Counted from the first letter of the stretch, positions 22,981 to 37,670 are shown. The stretch: DNA of 64,000 nt from Margaritifera margaritifera (GCA_029931535.1 JAQPZY010001610.1:4997501-5061500), one strand, 5' to 3'. The notes: generated by a model not told the origin, from the letters alone. Program-made: numbers and translations.

Positions 22981-23276
22981 TAGCAAAATAATATACTTAT
23001 GAATTAAAATGAATGATATGTAATTTGAAGCTGAAGAAATTGTATAAAAATATATAACTAAATATAACAAAAATAAAAAAGACAAAGTCCTAAATATTAA
23101 AACTATTTATATATAATGTTGGGAATAAATTTGCTGTATTGTAATCCAGGTAGGTATTATTTTGGGTTTCTGATGCACACCAGTAACCTCATTGACAACA
23201 AAACTGAAAAGTCACTAGCACCTTAAAATGATATTGCCATATAAAAAGCCAAAAATATTTGTTGTATTTATGATAT

Positions 23277-25429
<2,153 letters not shown>

Positions 25430-25751
25430 TAATGTGGGTCAAGTTTAATTTTCACCCTTTTCAGACAAAATGTTATGGAGTTACAGCCTCTGTTTGACTT
25501 AGAACTTTGCTCTTCAATTTAATTTCTGCTTAACAACTCTAAAAGGATTTCTTGGATTGAAATAAAATTTGATATGAAACTTAACATTAAGAAGACATAA
25601 GTCAAATTAGATTTTAACTCTTTTCCAGCTAAATTTTACAGAGTTATGGATCTAGTTTTACTTAGAAATTTGCCCTCTGATTTCATTTCCACTCAACAAC
25701 TTTTGATGACCTTCATGGATTGAAACCAAATTTAACATGTGGCTTTATATG
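25430..25751 (+). repeat. Old ~190-bp tandem repeat, interrupted by a MITE
   Basis: Two diverged units share TCAAGTTTTAA, GTTATGGA, TTTGACTTAGAA-like and TTGCCCTCTGATTTCA-like blocks. A third unit resumes at 26543-26640, beyond the inserted element at 25752-26534. Confidence 0.75.
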
Positions 25752-26534
25752 CAGTCCTGGTAAATACCACTAAGAACTACTAAGAGGCACTAAGAAGCAC
25801 TAAGAGGCACTAAATAGTCATCAAAGCACTAAGAGGCACTAAATAGTCATCAAAGTACTTATTAAAGAAAATAAAATTAAAATTCATGTAAATCACTGTT
25901 AATTTCATGAATAACTATATTATTTTCAGCAAATTTCAAAAGAGACAACCCTTTACGATGTGGATTAAAAAGTGTAACCCGTACCCGTACCAAAAATTCC
26001 TTTACCCAAAACACATTATCATAGATAAATATGGTAATTAATCATAAAAAAAACTATATTTGGTAGGAATACTGTTACATATGTAATGTTTGAGATTTGC
26101 CAGTTTGTTTATGGAACTATTTAGTCAAAAAACCAACCAAAAATTATAAATGCAGTCACTTGGAGCAATAGGTGTGGATTGATAAGATAAGTTTATCCAG
26201 TGGTTTTGTTTGAAACAAAAATAACTCAAAACATCTTCTGAAACTATGGCTTCAAAACTGTGGACACTAGCATTTATTTGTTTGCCAAAAATAAAGCAAG
26301 CCCAAGCTAAAAAAAATCTTAAATGTTTGGTGGGTCATTATAATGGCTTCATGATCTTTTTCAAAATTATTAGAATCGGTCACATATTAATCAATTGATT
26401 ATTCACAAGCGTCGTATTTCATAACAGAATAATTTTGCTAATAAAACAATAATTGACTAAACTGATTATTTATTATTTAAAAAACAAACTTCAAAGTGCT
26501 TTTAAGTAGTTCTTAGCGGTGTTTACCAGGACCC
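25752..26534. mobile_element. hAT-like non-autonomous element, 783 bp, with TIRs and 8-bp target duplication
   Basis: The left end CAGTCCTGGTAAATACCACT matches the inverted right end GGGTCCTGGTAAACACCGCT, and similarity runs on through TAAGAACTACT. Flanks TTTATATG (25744-25751) and TTTATATT (26535-26542) agree at 7 of 8 bases. An 8-bp target duplication and CAG-starting ends fit the hAT superfamily. No transposase is encoded. It contains a short internal repeat of CACTAAATAGTCATCAAAG near 25809-25856. Confidence 0.85.
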
Positions 26535-26639
26535 TTTATATTGGTCAAGTTTTAATGTTACCATTTTCTGACGAAACTTTATGGAGTTCTGGTCCCATTT
26601 TAACTTAAAATTTTAATTTTGCCCTGTAATTGCAAGATC

Positions 26640-27299
26640 GGGGGGGGGCATCCAATGGCATATGGACAAATTTCTAGTTTCCTGAAAATATTTCATTTGA
26701 GAGTCTAAGAGTTATTTCTTACCTTTTTCAGAATTAGGTAACAATTAGATCATCTATGATAAAGTTGAGCTCTAAAACCAAAGCAGCTGGCAAAAACAAA
26801 ATCCACAACAGCATTCAAAAGTAAATGAAAAAATGTAAAATGCGTTGAAGGTAGGAAATTTTAATTTGCCAGACTTTGACAAGATGTTGTCTTGTAAATA
26901 TTAGAGCTTTTTCTTTTCCTTTTGTATTTGCCATGGAAATAGTATGTTTTTCCAAATAAATGATGATGTTGCAGTTTAATCATGTGTGTATTTCTCCACC
27001 ATGGATTTCACTTTGGGTACTTGGACTATATAGTTAAATGGAGGCTACTCATATAATGATTTCATGACCAAGGGTCAGATTGTGCCATGATATCAGGGAA
27101 CTGGTTGGTGTCTTCTGATTGGCTGTATGCAAATTATGATGAAGAACAATGAAAACTCATTTCTTAAATAAAAGACAAAGAAGTTGTTTTGTTTTGTTTT
27201 TTTAAATATCCTCAACAAATTACAAAGGAAGGGGCCACATACAATTTAGACCTATGAACAGCATCTATCAAAATGTGCAGTTGTGTGTATGTAACCTAA

Positions 27300-27300
<1 letters not shown>
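26640..27300. other. Intergenic DNA, no gene recognised
   Basis: No gene or clear repeat; one short G-run at 26641-26648. Confidence 0.5.

Positions 27301-27382
<82 letters not shown>
27301..27382. repeat. Compound microsatellite (GT)7(GA)34
   Basis: A direct run of GT followed by about 68 bp of GA. Confidence 0.98.
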
Positions 27383-27386
<4 letters not shown>

Positions 27387-28249
27387 AAGGCTGCACACTC
27401 GAAAATAGCATGACTTACTTTTTGAAACATCTGGTCTAGAACTCAACAGCTTGATTCACCCAGTTTTGTTTAATATCTTTGCTGTATCAGGGTCTATCCA
27501 GATTACATTCCTTCGAGAAACATTCTTACCATGTCTATAGATTGCAACACTAGCTCTAGGTTCAGCCGATTTTTTTCCCCATAACATTTCTACAACAGTC
27601 GAGGACATCTTCACTGTTTTCATGGGTGAGTATGCTAAAGTCCAAACTCTTAAAATCTACAAGTTATTTATTTAAATTGGAAGTACAGCTGAAGAGAATG
27701 TTAACTTTCTTCCAGTGTTTCTTTTTTTTCAGACCCACTTTCATTCCAAAAAAGCAGCTATTCAGTTTCATCCCGAATAATCGACTCATCTTGACCTTAC
27801 TATATGTAACAATGTTCAAATGTGCATGTCAGTATGAAACTTGGAAGAACATTTGGAATTTATGGGCCTACAACTGACTCTATCTCGCATGATGTACATT
27901 TTTTATTGATCCAACTTTCAGCTGTATATTTTCAGTCTTGTAAAGTCAAATTTTTTTTGTTTCATTCACTGGATTATTTATTATACACTGTAAACATGAT
28001 GTGATCACATTGCCCTCTTTGTTGATGTAAACCAACACTACATCAATGTAGCTTGCAGATATTTTAGACAATTCTATACGAATGTCAGAGAAAGTAGTGC
28101 CAGTGGGTGGTGTTAAATTATTGTATATTTTATTGGTTCATACAGAGGTAAACAAAAGAATTTCAAAAGGGCCTGGCCAATCAGATTGCTGGAAATTGTA
28201 ATGAAGAAAGAAAAATTTAATTATTAAAAGATGAAATATAGGTGATGAT
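27383..28249. other. Intergenic DNA, no gene recognised
   Basis: Two overlapping short frames (27626-28004) lack any domain and are probably chance. Confidence 0.5.
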
Positions 28250-29790
28250 GAGCTTCTTTCATTTTAAGGATATGGTACCAAGAGAAAAGCATATCATCAT
28301 CAATTTCACGATTCTAGCATGAATAATGCCTGAAAAATGAACATCGGACACAAAAAGTAACTTGAGTCACTGAAGCATACAAAATAAGCCATAATAGCCT
28401 ACTACTGAAATGAAGGAGTAGTGCTCATCAAGGAATAGTGCTCATCAAGATGCATCTTGCCAGGTTGCATGAATCTAGATAGGACTGCATGTATATAGCA
28501 TAAAAAAAGCCTGTAAATGTGTAGTACTAAGAATGATATATTCAATCATCAAGTTTGGAATGTACGTATAAAAGTACGTATATATGGTGTAAAAACCTAT
28601 TTGGTTGTGATCTAAATGTAAAAACTTTACATTAGCCGGCGTAAAAATGGACCATAATGATCTGCTACTGAAATCAGGGGGTTAGTGCTCATTAAGATGT
28701 ATCCACTCATCAAGTTTCTTGATTCTAGATAGTATAGTATGGACATAGCATGCAAAAATCTTATGTGGTCATTAGCTAAAAATTAAAACTTAAGCCACTA
28801 AAATGTGAAATGTAGTCACAGTGACCTTTTTGAGTATGGGTGTGGTACTATGGGAGATGTAAGCAATCATTTAGTTGAAAGATTGAAGTATGAACAGTTA
28901 AAACACAAAATTTAACCAAAATCAGTGAAGCATGAAATATGGGTCACAGTGACCTACTTTTATGATGAGGGTGGAAAGATGCATCCCATCACAAAGTTTC
29001 ATGACAGAACAGTATATATACAGCATACACAAAACATGTAGTCATTAGCTAAACGCAAAATTTTGTCCCAAGCCAGTAACATGTGAAATACAAGTCAGCG
29101 ACCTTCTTTTGTTGTAAGGGTGTGGTACTATTAAAGATGTATACAGTCATCTAATTTGATGAGTCTATCATGAACAGAACTTGAGAAAATATTAAAAATA
29201 CAAAATGCATTCAAAGTCGGTGATGCATCATATATGGGTCACTGAGACCTACATTTGTGATGAGGGTGTACTACTCGTCCAGATGCATCCCCTCAGGGCT
29301 GTTCCAGTAAAACATACTTGGGACCCAGGGAAGGTGCTTTCAACATGGAGTAGTCACCCATAGATGCAATTTTGAATTTTGTATAATTTTCTTATGAACT
29401 CTTGGAGTAAGTCAAAGTACCCTTGCATATATTTGTAAAAACTGCCTTCCCTGGGTACCATGTATGTTTAAATGGAATAGCCCTTGCCAAGTTTGATGAA
29501 TCTAGGTATAGCAGTATATTAACTGGGTTTTAAAAGCTATTGAGTCATCAGCTAAATGCAAAAATTTAATCTAAGCCAGTCAAAAATGACATGCTGGTCA
29601 TCATGACCTTTTGTGTGTAACAGTGTCATACGAGTAGAGATGCATATAATCATTTAGTTTCTTGATTCTTGCATGAACTGAGCTTGAAAATAAACTTACA
29701 ATACAAAATTAACCCCAAATCAGTGAAGCATATATTGATGTCATAGTGACATAAATTTGTGGTGAGGGTGTAGTTCTTAGTTGAGGCAAG
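28250..29790 (+). repeat. Diverged ~170-200-bp tandem repeat, about eight units
   Basis: Each unit repeats the blocks TCATCAAGTTTCATGATTCTA, TAGCTAAATGCAAAA, AAGCCAGTGAAGCAT, GGGTCACAGTGACC and GATGAGGGTGT with heavy divergence. A MITE is inserted at 29295-29485. No coding frame survives across units. Confidence 0.8.
29295..29485 (+). mobile_element. Palindromic-ended MITE, copy 2 (191 bp, complete)
   Basis: The left end AGGGCTGTTCCAGTAAAACA and the inverted right end AGGGCTATTCCATTTAAACA match closely, and the match continues through CCCAGGGAAGG, giving imperfect inverted repeats of about 40 bp. The interior (GGAGTAGTCACCCATAGATG) matches the inverse of copy 1 at 22542-22723. There is no coding capacity. 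The target duplication is unclear. Confidence 0.88.
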
Positions 29791-29794
29791 TTGA

Positions 29795-30065
29795 TAATGC
29801 TCGTTCTTGCAGAACGGGTGGCCTAAGAAGAGACTTTACTGCACTTAAAATGTCCTGACAAGCAACCAGCACATTGTTATGTATAGTGGCCCTGACAGGA
29901 AACCAGCACCCATCTAGTGATCCTGAAATGCACCCTGCCTATGACTAGTGGCCCTGACAGGGCAACTAGCACCCTGCCAAATGATAAGTGGCCCTGACAG
30001 GGCAACCAGCACTCTTCCCTAACTTGTGGCTCTAATAGGCAACCAGGACCCTGCTCTGACTAGTG
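29795..30065 (+). repeat. ~45-bp tandem repeat with GTGGCCCTGACAGG core
   Basis: Five or more units carry a version of TAGTGGCCCTGACAGGCAAC followed by CAGCACCCTGCC, with variable spacing. Confidence 0.85.
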
Positions 30066-31885
30066 GTCTGGAGACAACACATCCTATCTGAAATGCATTG
30101 AAGCACAGAGGACAATACTGACAACATAAGAAATATATAATTACATATTTTGCTTAGAAACAAAACAAGCATCATCAAGTTGAAGCTTTTATTGTAGTAT
30201 GTTTATCATCTATTAAAAACACAATTCTTTGAAACTTTATTTAAGCAATATAAATAAATTTGTGTCAATCTTCTTGATTATTGTAACGTAATTAGAACAT
30301 ACAAATACAGAACTTGTCAAAGGTCATGATTTTAAAGAAATTTACCATTTCATATGTATAAACTCTGATTTACAATTATAATATTTGTTCCAACGTAACA
30401 AAACATACTTATACATGTAAGTAATTTTTCATAATTGTACACATATCAATGCCATTATATATCTGAACTGTCTTCAGATATTTGCATTATTTTGGACTGT
30501 GCATGATTTTCCATAAAAACTGAAGAAAAGCCTCCAAAACAGCTACGGAACTGCTTATTGCTTAGTTAATGCAATGTTCATGACACTTAGTTAATGTTAA
30601 TGCCATGTTCATGACACTTAAATCTATAGTTAAAATATAGAATTGTACTTTGTTGCACACTGAAATATGTACATGTGTTTAAAACATACATAACACATAA
30701 TTATACAAACATATTTAACAACAACCTCCATAAACTGGTAAATAGTTTTTTTTTCTTTCTGGCACAAAATACTGAAGACTTTGTACAAAATCTGGAACTC
30801 ATTTTTCAATGATTCAAACAACAAGATATTAAAAGAAATAAATGTGACAATTTTCATCTTCATGAAGCTCTAAAAAGTTGGGCAGGACACAATTTTGACT
30901 TTGCATATTTACAGTTACACACACTGGCCAATGACCACAATAGTCGGACATTCACCTTGCTAAAACAATCAAAGATTCAAAATTGATCTCAAAAGACTTA
31001 TTGTAGACTTCCAATGATAAAACCCCCTTTCTCAAATCCTGTAAGTGGTCTATTTAGTGAGGTTGTGCCTCTCTTTCCAAGACACTTAAGCAAGAAAAAC
31101 TGTTTTAAAAAAAAGATATTAAAACCAAACTGTTTTAGTAATTATTAAATCTTAAAGCAATTTTTCTATATAAGAAAAATGAACCATCACCACACAAGTT
31201 GTTCAAACTTCAAAATTACAAGGATACTTACAGTAATGATGGGAAGAGATTTGCATGCTTTTGAACATTTGCTAAATTATTGAAACCTCTCATGAATATA
31301 AAAGAAATGATCAGACTTTGTACCATTTACCATGGGAAAGGAAAATAATGGAAAAATGTAACTCCCAAATGTTGCAATGTACCTACAATATGTTAAGTTA
31401 CCTGTAATAGATAATCTTAGAGGTGTCTGTGTCACCTAGCATATTAATTAGATGTTAAAAAAAAATTATGCTGTACTTAACATTATTCACAGAACTTGTG
31501 TACTGTATAAAACATTGATATAATTCTTATAGTTAACAAACAAACATCTTAAAAGTCTGGCAAAAATAAAAATTGTAGACTAGACATTACATAAATTTAA
31601 TTTCACTTGTAGCTACTTAAGGTAAATATAAAAATAAATTCAGAACAACATACAGTATCTTTTTTTTATTTTGTGCATGGTTTACAAACCAAACACAATT
31701 TAAACCCTTGAATAATCTGTACCATACTGTGATAGGATTGACCCAGACCTACTGTTGGTATGTAATGCATCAGAAGATCTGGGTCTACATTATACTTGAG
31801 TAAATATTTATATAGGTTTATAAACCAAGTACAGTGGTCCCTCACTACAGTGCCACTTGGGGGAAGCGATACAAGTGTAATGTGT
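30066..31885. other. Intergenic AT-rich DNA, no gene recognised
   Basis: Nothing supported. A duplicate of TTAATG(C/T)AATGTTCATGACACTTA occurs near 30565-30620. Confidence 0.5.
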
Positions 31886-32165
31886 TATAGGTAAGATTGC
31901 CCAATAATAGCATATATTACATGGGAAAATTGCCCTATAATGGGGTACATTACCTGGGAAGATTGCCCTATAATGGGGTACATTACCTAGGAAGATTACC
32001 CTATAATGGGGTACATTACATGGGAAGATATATAACTTGATCAGAATAGTCAGATCCATTATTATACCCTTGTTATATTGGGGACTGTTATATCAGGGAC
32101 TATGTTATATCAGGGACCATGTTATATCGGGGATTGTGTCATATCAGGGACCATGATATAATGAG
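31886..32165. repeat. 33-bp minisatellite followed by ~23-bp TATATCAGGGAC repeat
   Basis: 31886-32040 has four units with CCTATAATGGGGTACATTAC. 32065-32160 has four units with GTTATATCAGGGAC. Both may derive from a longer repeat, whose words CAGTGGTCCCTCACTACAG appear at 31832. Confidence 0.85.
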
Positions 32166-32456
32166 CATCTAGAAGTGTGGGCATGCTGTATTTAATCAAT
32201 CTGTACTCATTGTGCAGCTGTAGTACTATGCGAGTCGTACACTCCCATTATCTGCCTCCAATCCAAGTTATCTCTACAAAATCTAATATCACTGAGTATT
32301 GAAACAAAACAAAAAAGTACTGTCTATTATAATGGAATGCAGCTGTAATAAAATGCAACTGCTTCCCATATCTGCATGTTAGAACAATTCTGCATAAACA
32401 AAAGAGATATAAACAAACATTCAGAAATCCTAAACATGCTTAGATATTTATAAAAT

Positions 32457-32645
32457 CAATTTTATTTTGGTTTGGTTTTGTGTTTTACAGCCCAGCAATA
32501 CAAGTAGCTTATTTAATGCCCAAGACACACCATGGTATCTGATCTAGGCTGATCTACTTGTAGGATTTGAACCTGCACCTCTGAGGTTGCGAGTTCAGCC
32601 CACTAACCAATGAGCCCCTCTGTGGTTCCTGCCTCCATTAGTCAA
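32457..32645 (-). mobile_element. tRNA-derived SINE
   Basis: On the minus strand 32640 to 32560 reads like a tRNA gene. An A-box-like TGGTTAGTGGGCTGAA is followed about 30 nt on by a B box GGTTCAAATCC, with arms of roughly tRNA spacing. A tRNA-unrelated body and an A-rich tail (AAAACACAAAACCAAACC) follow, ending near 32457. This is the layout of a SINE. Acceptor-stem pairing was not convincing, so it is not called a functional tRNA. Confidence 0.7.
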
Positions 32646-32869
32646 CTCCTAAAACCTCTAGGAGTGTGCACCAGATCAATTCTACATACCCCAGTCCACT
32701 GAGGTTCATGAATATTGGTATACCCAACTTTATACAAGTACTCAAATGCCATAGAGGCATAACCCACTGTACAGCAACATTATATGGCGAAATGAGAGTG
32801 GGGGATCTTAAAATTTTCCATATTTGCCATAAACTGGGTAAAACATAACAGATGGAATCAAACCTGTAG

Positions 32870-33105
32870 CCAAAAGGTATCGTACATATTGACCCTATGG
32901 TCCAACCTTAGGCTTTGACCCAGAGTTTGGACTAGTAAAATATATAAAGTAAAAAGGCATCATACATATTGACCCTATGGTCCAACCTTGGGCTTTGACC
33001 CAGAGTTTGGACTAGTAAAATATATAAAGTAAAAGGCATCGTACATATTGACCCTATGTATGGGCTCTGACCCAGAGTTTGGACTAGTAAAATATATAAA
33101 GTAAA
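32870..33105 (+). repeat. ~80-bp tandem repeat, three copies
   Basis: Units contain CATATTGACCCTATGGTCCA, GGCTTTGACCCAGAGTTTGG and ACTAGTAAAATATATAAAGT. The third copy has a short deletion. Confidence 0.93.
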
Positions 33106-33656
33106 TCTGTATTGATGTTATATTCTAAACAGGAAGTGAACTGGTTATAGAAATATAATGAAAGACAAGAAAAGACAAAAAAATAAACTTTTAAATAAAA
33201 TTTGTATCCATTATAATTCCTGACTCCAGAGGCAGGTATGGGACCAAAAGAAGGGTAGTAAGTGATGATATTACATTCCAAATATAAAGTGAATCTGGTA
33301 ATGGGTTATGGAAATATAAGTAATGGAAAATGTTCTAAATGTTGGTTGGATTTTTGATGGCACTTTCAGCCATCATGCCCCCAATAGAATTTGTGACTCC
33401 ATTCGAAATATTAAGTGAACTGGGCAAGGGTTAACTGAGATGGAAATTATGGAAAAAGACGCACATGCACCACCCACCCACCTCTTGATACACACCAAAG
33501 GGCACCCCCAAAAACTACATGCCCCTATCATTGGGGCATAATACAAAAATACAACTCCTTCTGAAGAACATACTGTGAATTCACTAGTTTTTGTGTGGTG
33601 CCGATTTTTCTGGATTTCAAGGTTGCTACTAAGAATGAAGTTAGAGACCCAAAGAA

Positions 33657-33783
33657 CAATGATCCTTCTGCGGAAACAAGAGGACCCCCTCCCCAATCCA
33701 CAATCCTTCTGTGGAAACAAGAGGACCCCCTCCCCAATCCACAATCCTTCTGTGCAAACAAGAGGACCCCCTCCCCAATCCAC
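33657..33783 (+). repeat. 41-bp minisatellite, three copies
   Basis: CAAGAGGACCCCCTCCCCAA recurs every 41 bp with almost no divergence. Open frames on both strands here are caused by the repeat. Confidence 0.95.
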
Positions 33784-34784
33784 AAATTTAGTACCAAAGA
33801 AAATGTTATTCTTATGCAGAACCATGAAAATTAATATCCTAAAAAAATTAATGAATTCAGAGCAGGTCTTGCCTGCAAAACATATCAAGAAGTACCTTTC
33901 CTGTATATAACAAGATGTGTGTTTCTAAAACATGTATGTACCCTTATACAGACACAAAAAGTGAGTGCCAAAAATTAAAAAATTAAGTTTGAAAAATTGG
34001 CTTGAAAAAATCTGATCAGATCATCCAAATAGGCATACATTCTTACCAAGTTTCATTTGTCTACCTCGAGTGGTATTTACTTAACTGTGCTAACAAAGTT
34101 TGATGCAAAAAATGTTCAAGTCCCAAAAAGTTCCAAAATATGAAAGGCTGAAATGGCTATAATGGCCTAAAAATCTACCCAGGTCATCTGTATATACATA
34201 CTAATATGCTTGCCAAATTTAATTTGTCTACATCAAGGGACTTTGTGCAATCTTGCTTACAAACTTGTCAGGATGGATGGATGGATGGACAAGCTCAAAT
34301 CATGCAATGGGGACATAAAATCTTTGATCAAGTGCACACAAAATCAATCATACACTGTCTAGTTTGAAAAGTTCCACCAAAGTCTTCCCATCTGCTAATG
34401 CAAGAAATACAATAAAACTTGCATACAATTAAATTTTGTACATTATGAAATAAAATAAAATTTACAAGTAAACTTAAGTCGGAAGTAAATTGCACATTCA
34501 AATGCAAAGGAAGAAAAAAACAACAACAAAAAAAACAGGCCATAGGTAATGCACAGTATGAGTAAGCATTTCCTCGTTTTCTGGCTGGCTGGTTGGTTTT
34601 AACAGAACTTTTAACACATTATTGGCTATAGAAATTGGACCCAGGCTGCCCCGTGTGGGCATCGATACTACGACCTTTGCAACTGGATACAGGATATACA
34701 GAGGTAAATGCAATGATGTATTGATGAGAACATAAACATGCAAGATATGATCTTCACAAAGTGCTTTTTGTACAAGTAACATAA
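33784..34784. other. Intergenic DNA, no gene recognised
   Basis: Contains GGATGGATGGATGG at about 34271-34284 and otherwise nothing supported. Confidence 0.5.
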
Positions 34785-35432
34785 TGGTAATTATACCCCC
34801 ACTTTGTACAGGTACTCAAATACCATAATGGTAATAATACCCCCACTTTGTACAGGTACTCAAATACCATAATCGACATAATATCCCCACTTTGTACAAG
34901 ATACTTCTATACCATAATGGTAATAATACCTCCACTTTGTACAAGGACTCAAATACCATACTGGTAATAATACCCCCACTTTGTACAGGTACTCAAATAC
35001 CATAATGGTAATAATACCCACACTTTATACAGGTACTCAAATGCCATAATCGACATAATACCCCCACTTTGTACAAGATACTTCTATACCATAATGGTAA
35101 TAATACCTCCACTTTGTACAAAGACTCAAATACCATACTGGACATAATACCCACACTTGATTCAGGTACTCAAATGCCATAATGGACATAATACCCCCAC
35201 TTTGTACAAGGTACTCGTATACCATAATGGTAATAATACCTCCACTTTGTACAAGGACTCAAATACCATAATGGACATAATACACACACTTGATTCAGGT
35301 ACTCAAATGCCATAATGGACATAATACCCCCACTTTGTACAGGGTACTCATATACCATAATGGACATAATACCCCCACTTTATTCAGGTACTCAAATGCC
35401 ATAATGTCCATAATACCCCCACTTTGTACTTA
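34785..35432 (+). repeat. 44-bp minisatellite, about 14 copies
   Basis: Units of about 44 bp contain CCCCCACTTTGTACAGGTACTC and ATACCATAATGG(T/A). Some units have GACATAATA in place of GTAATAATA, and these variants alternate. Open minus-strand frames (YLNQV and CTKWRYY words) are artefacts. Confidence 0.96.
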
Positions 35433-35864
35433 AAAAGATTCTTATTTTGGTGAATTTCATGAAGTTAAAGTTCAATGTAATGACAGCACACTGATAATGT
35501 CATAAAAAATGTTCCTGCCACGTGCATGTACTTACTAGAAGAGTTTGCTCCCTCTATGTTGGAAGCTCTCTGCTTTGAAGTTGCATTCTCTCTCTAAATA
35601 TGGTCATGCTGTATGACATGTGCAAGGTTAGCTTTTTTTAGGACTTATTTAAGCCACAAAGTTAATTGGTAATAAGACACCACGAATGCATGGTGGTTAA
35701 GTTCCAAGAAAATCGTGTAACTTTGTTCTAGACAGACTTTTGCAGTTGCTTCCCTCCTATGAGGCACACTGGAATTGAAACATGTGGTTAGTAATGGCTT
35801 TTTCAAAGTGAGTTTGGATTAAAAAGATGGAGGCATGCTAATTTGGCATGTGTGGATATAATGT
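35433..35864. other. Intergenic DNA, no gene recognised
   Basis: No gene seen. The last five bases, AATGT (35860-35864), are repeated after the element that follows. Confidence 0.5.
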
Positions 35865-37056
35865 CAGGGCCTGAAAATTACGGTGGTCCGAGGTCCGGGA
35901 TTTTTTTATATATTTTAGATGTGGACCTGTCCCATGTTAGCTACACTAGCCCGTCGGACCTTTAATATTTCTTACTGGTTCCTACAAATTCAAGAAAATT
36001 TGCTTTTTAATCACTAAATCATCTAAAAAGAGCCATAAAAGTGCACTGATGCAAGTGGAAGTAGATCGATAGTGAAAGACTGGTGGTGTAAAATGTTACT
36101 GGAAATCGGCAGATTTAGCATGCAATACGTGGATCACCAGTCTATGCTTGAACTTTCGCCAATCAAACATCTATCTGTTCTTAACCATAGCTAAAGCAGC
36201 AACAGTTTCAGCTTACCATGTGTTCTAGATGGTTGATTATGAGTTTGTTTTAATATGGATTAACCGCCAAGGGGCAAGAATAAACCACAGGGAATTTGTC
36301 TGCTACAAGATGTGTTGCACCGCAGGACCTCAAACATCCCAGGTCTGAAAGGGATGCAAACTATGACGAAAACACACGTATTTGGACTTCCAGGATTACT
36401 TGAAAAAGACTTGACCATGCCAAGTTGAGTATGATGAAAAGAGGTTGCTTATGTTTTGTTCAAAATGTATAGCATACCCTGAGTCAGCAAATCATTCAAA
36501 TGTGTTATTCAAAGGCATGTCCAATTTTAAAACTGACACACTGATAGCATATGAAACAAGCAAAGAGTATATTACTTGCACCAGAAAGGTTATTGCTAGT
36601 AAATTAAACATATCCCCCTCCATCATCAAGACCCCAATTGCTCAAGCCTTTACAAAGTTGAGTGCAGATCAGAAGAAAAGGCTTGAATGTCTTTTCAACA
36701 CCGTATATGGGGTGATGAAAGCTGGAAAACCTTTCTCTGATTTTTAATGGGCTTGCAACATTCAGCAAAAGATATGTCTAAATTTGGGACAAAATTACAT
36801 CAACACTCATGGCTGTAAATCTTTCCTCAACTCTAGTTTGTTTCATGAAGGCATCAATACAAAGTAGTTGTCTGAATTTTCAGTTTGCATTAATTTTGTT
36901 ATTTTTTCCTGTCTTTTGTTAAAGTTAATACACTGTAGTAGATATTTGCATGTCAGACTTAGCTGTTGGACCAGTCCTTGGCTTATATGGATCTGGGCAA
37001 TGAAGAGTCCTACTGATCCTGGACCAGTGAGTCAAAAGCGACATTTTCAGGCTCTG
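35865..37056 (+). mobile_element. 1.19-kb DNA transposon with TIRs, carrying a ZNF862/hAT-like coding fragment
   Basis: The left end CAGGGCCTGAAAAT and the inverted right end CAGAGCCTGAAAAT differ at one of 14 positions. The direct repeat AATGT flanks both sides (35860-35864 and 37057-37061). Inside, 36445-36747 is open and reads MFCSKC, GMSNFKTDTLIAYETSKEY, then KTPIAQAFTKLSADQKKRL and GKPFSDF. This resembles the zinc-finger to early-core region of hAT-derived ZNF862-like proteins. The rest of a transposase is missing or decayed, so this copy is not autonomous. The 5-bp flank suggests a hAT subgroup with short target duplications, or a degraded longer one. Confidence 0.82.
36445..36747 (+). 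pseudogene. ZNF862/hAT-like protein fragment
   Basis: A 100-residue open frame inside the TIR element. A Cys pair (MFCSKC), then SNFKTDTL, TSKEY and a long conserved block ending GKPFSDF match the N-terminal part of hAT-derived ZNF862-like proteins. Start and end are not real gene boundaries, and remnants in other frames follow it. Confidence 0.7.
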
Positions 37057-37059
37057 AAT

Positions 37060-37300
37060 GTAGAATATGGTACACGGACATCACAGACTGTATATAACAC
37101 ACCTGCCCAAAATGTACTGTGGGTATTATGTAGAACAGAGTACATGGATATCACAGTTCATGTATAATGCAGTGTGGGTATTATGTAGAACAGAGTACAC
37201 GGATATCACAGTTCATGTATAATGGAGTGCCATGTAGAACAGAGTACATGGACATCACAGTTCATGTATAATGCAATGTGGGTATTGTGTAGAAAAGAGC
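37060..37300 (+). repeat. ~55-bp tandem repeat, about four copies
   Basis: GTAGAACAGAGTACA(T/C)GGATAT and CACAGTTCATGTATAATG recur at about 37131, 37186 and 37233, with variants before and after. Confidence 0.9.
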
Positions 37301-37670
37301 ATATGGATATCATGGTGTATAACACCAGTGTCCAAATGCACTGTTGGTATTATGCAAATACAAACAACATACACCAGTAGATATGTTTGCTATCCTAATG
37401 ATTTCAATCAATAACATAGACTCTAATATGATGTTATGTGAGGGAAGATCTTCATTTATGATGCTTGTACATGCAAACAAGCATTTTTTTGCAGAGGTAA
37501 TTACAAATATGCATTAATTTTGCAATCCCATGGCCTGGATGCAACACTAAAAATGATCACAGTAAAATATTTTACAATGCCTTCAAAAGTGTAAGTACTG
37601 TATAATATGTTTGATTCTATGTTATATACAGGTACTTGGCCAAAATTCTGTATGCGAGTTTTTCTTACAC
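37301..37670. other. Region just downstream of the GAPVD1 stop, probably its 3' UTR
   Basis: On the minus strand this follows the GAPVD1 stop codon directly. No AATAAA was identified with confidence in it, so the transcript end is unknown. Confidence 0.4.

Noticed and set aside
33373..33888. 171-residue minus-strand open frame
   Set aside because: Centre is the 41-bp minisatellite; flanks are low complexity with no domain, and opposite-strand frames are equally open.
35037..35367. Overlapping minus-strand open frames
   Set aside because: Translation of the 44-bp minisatellite.
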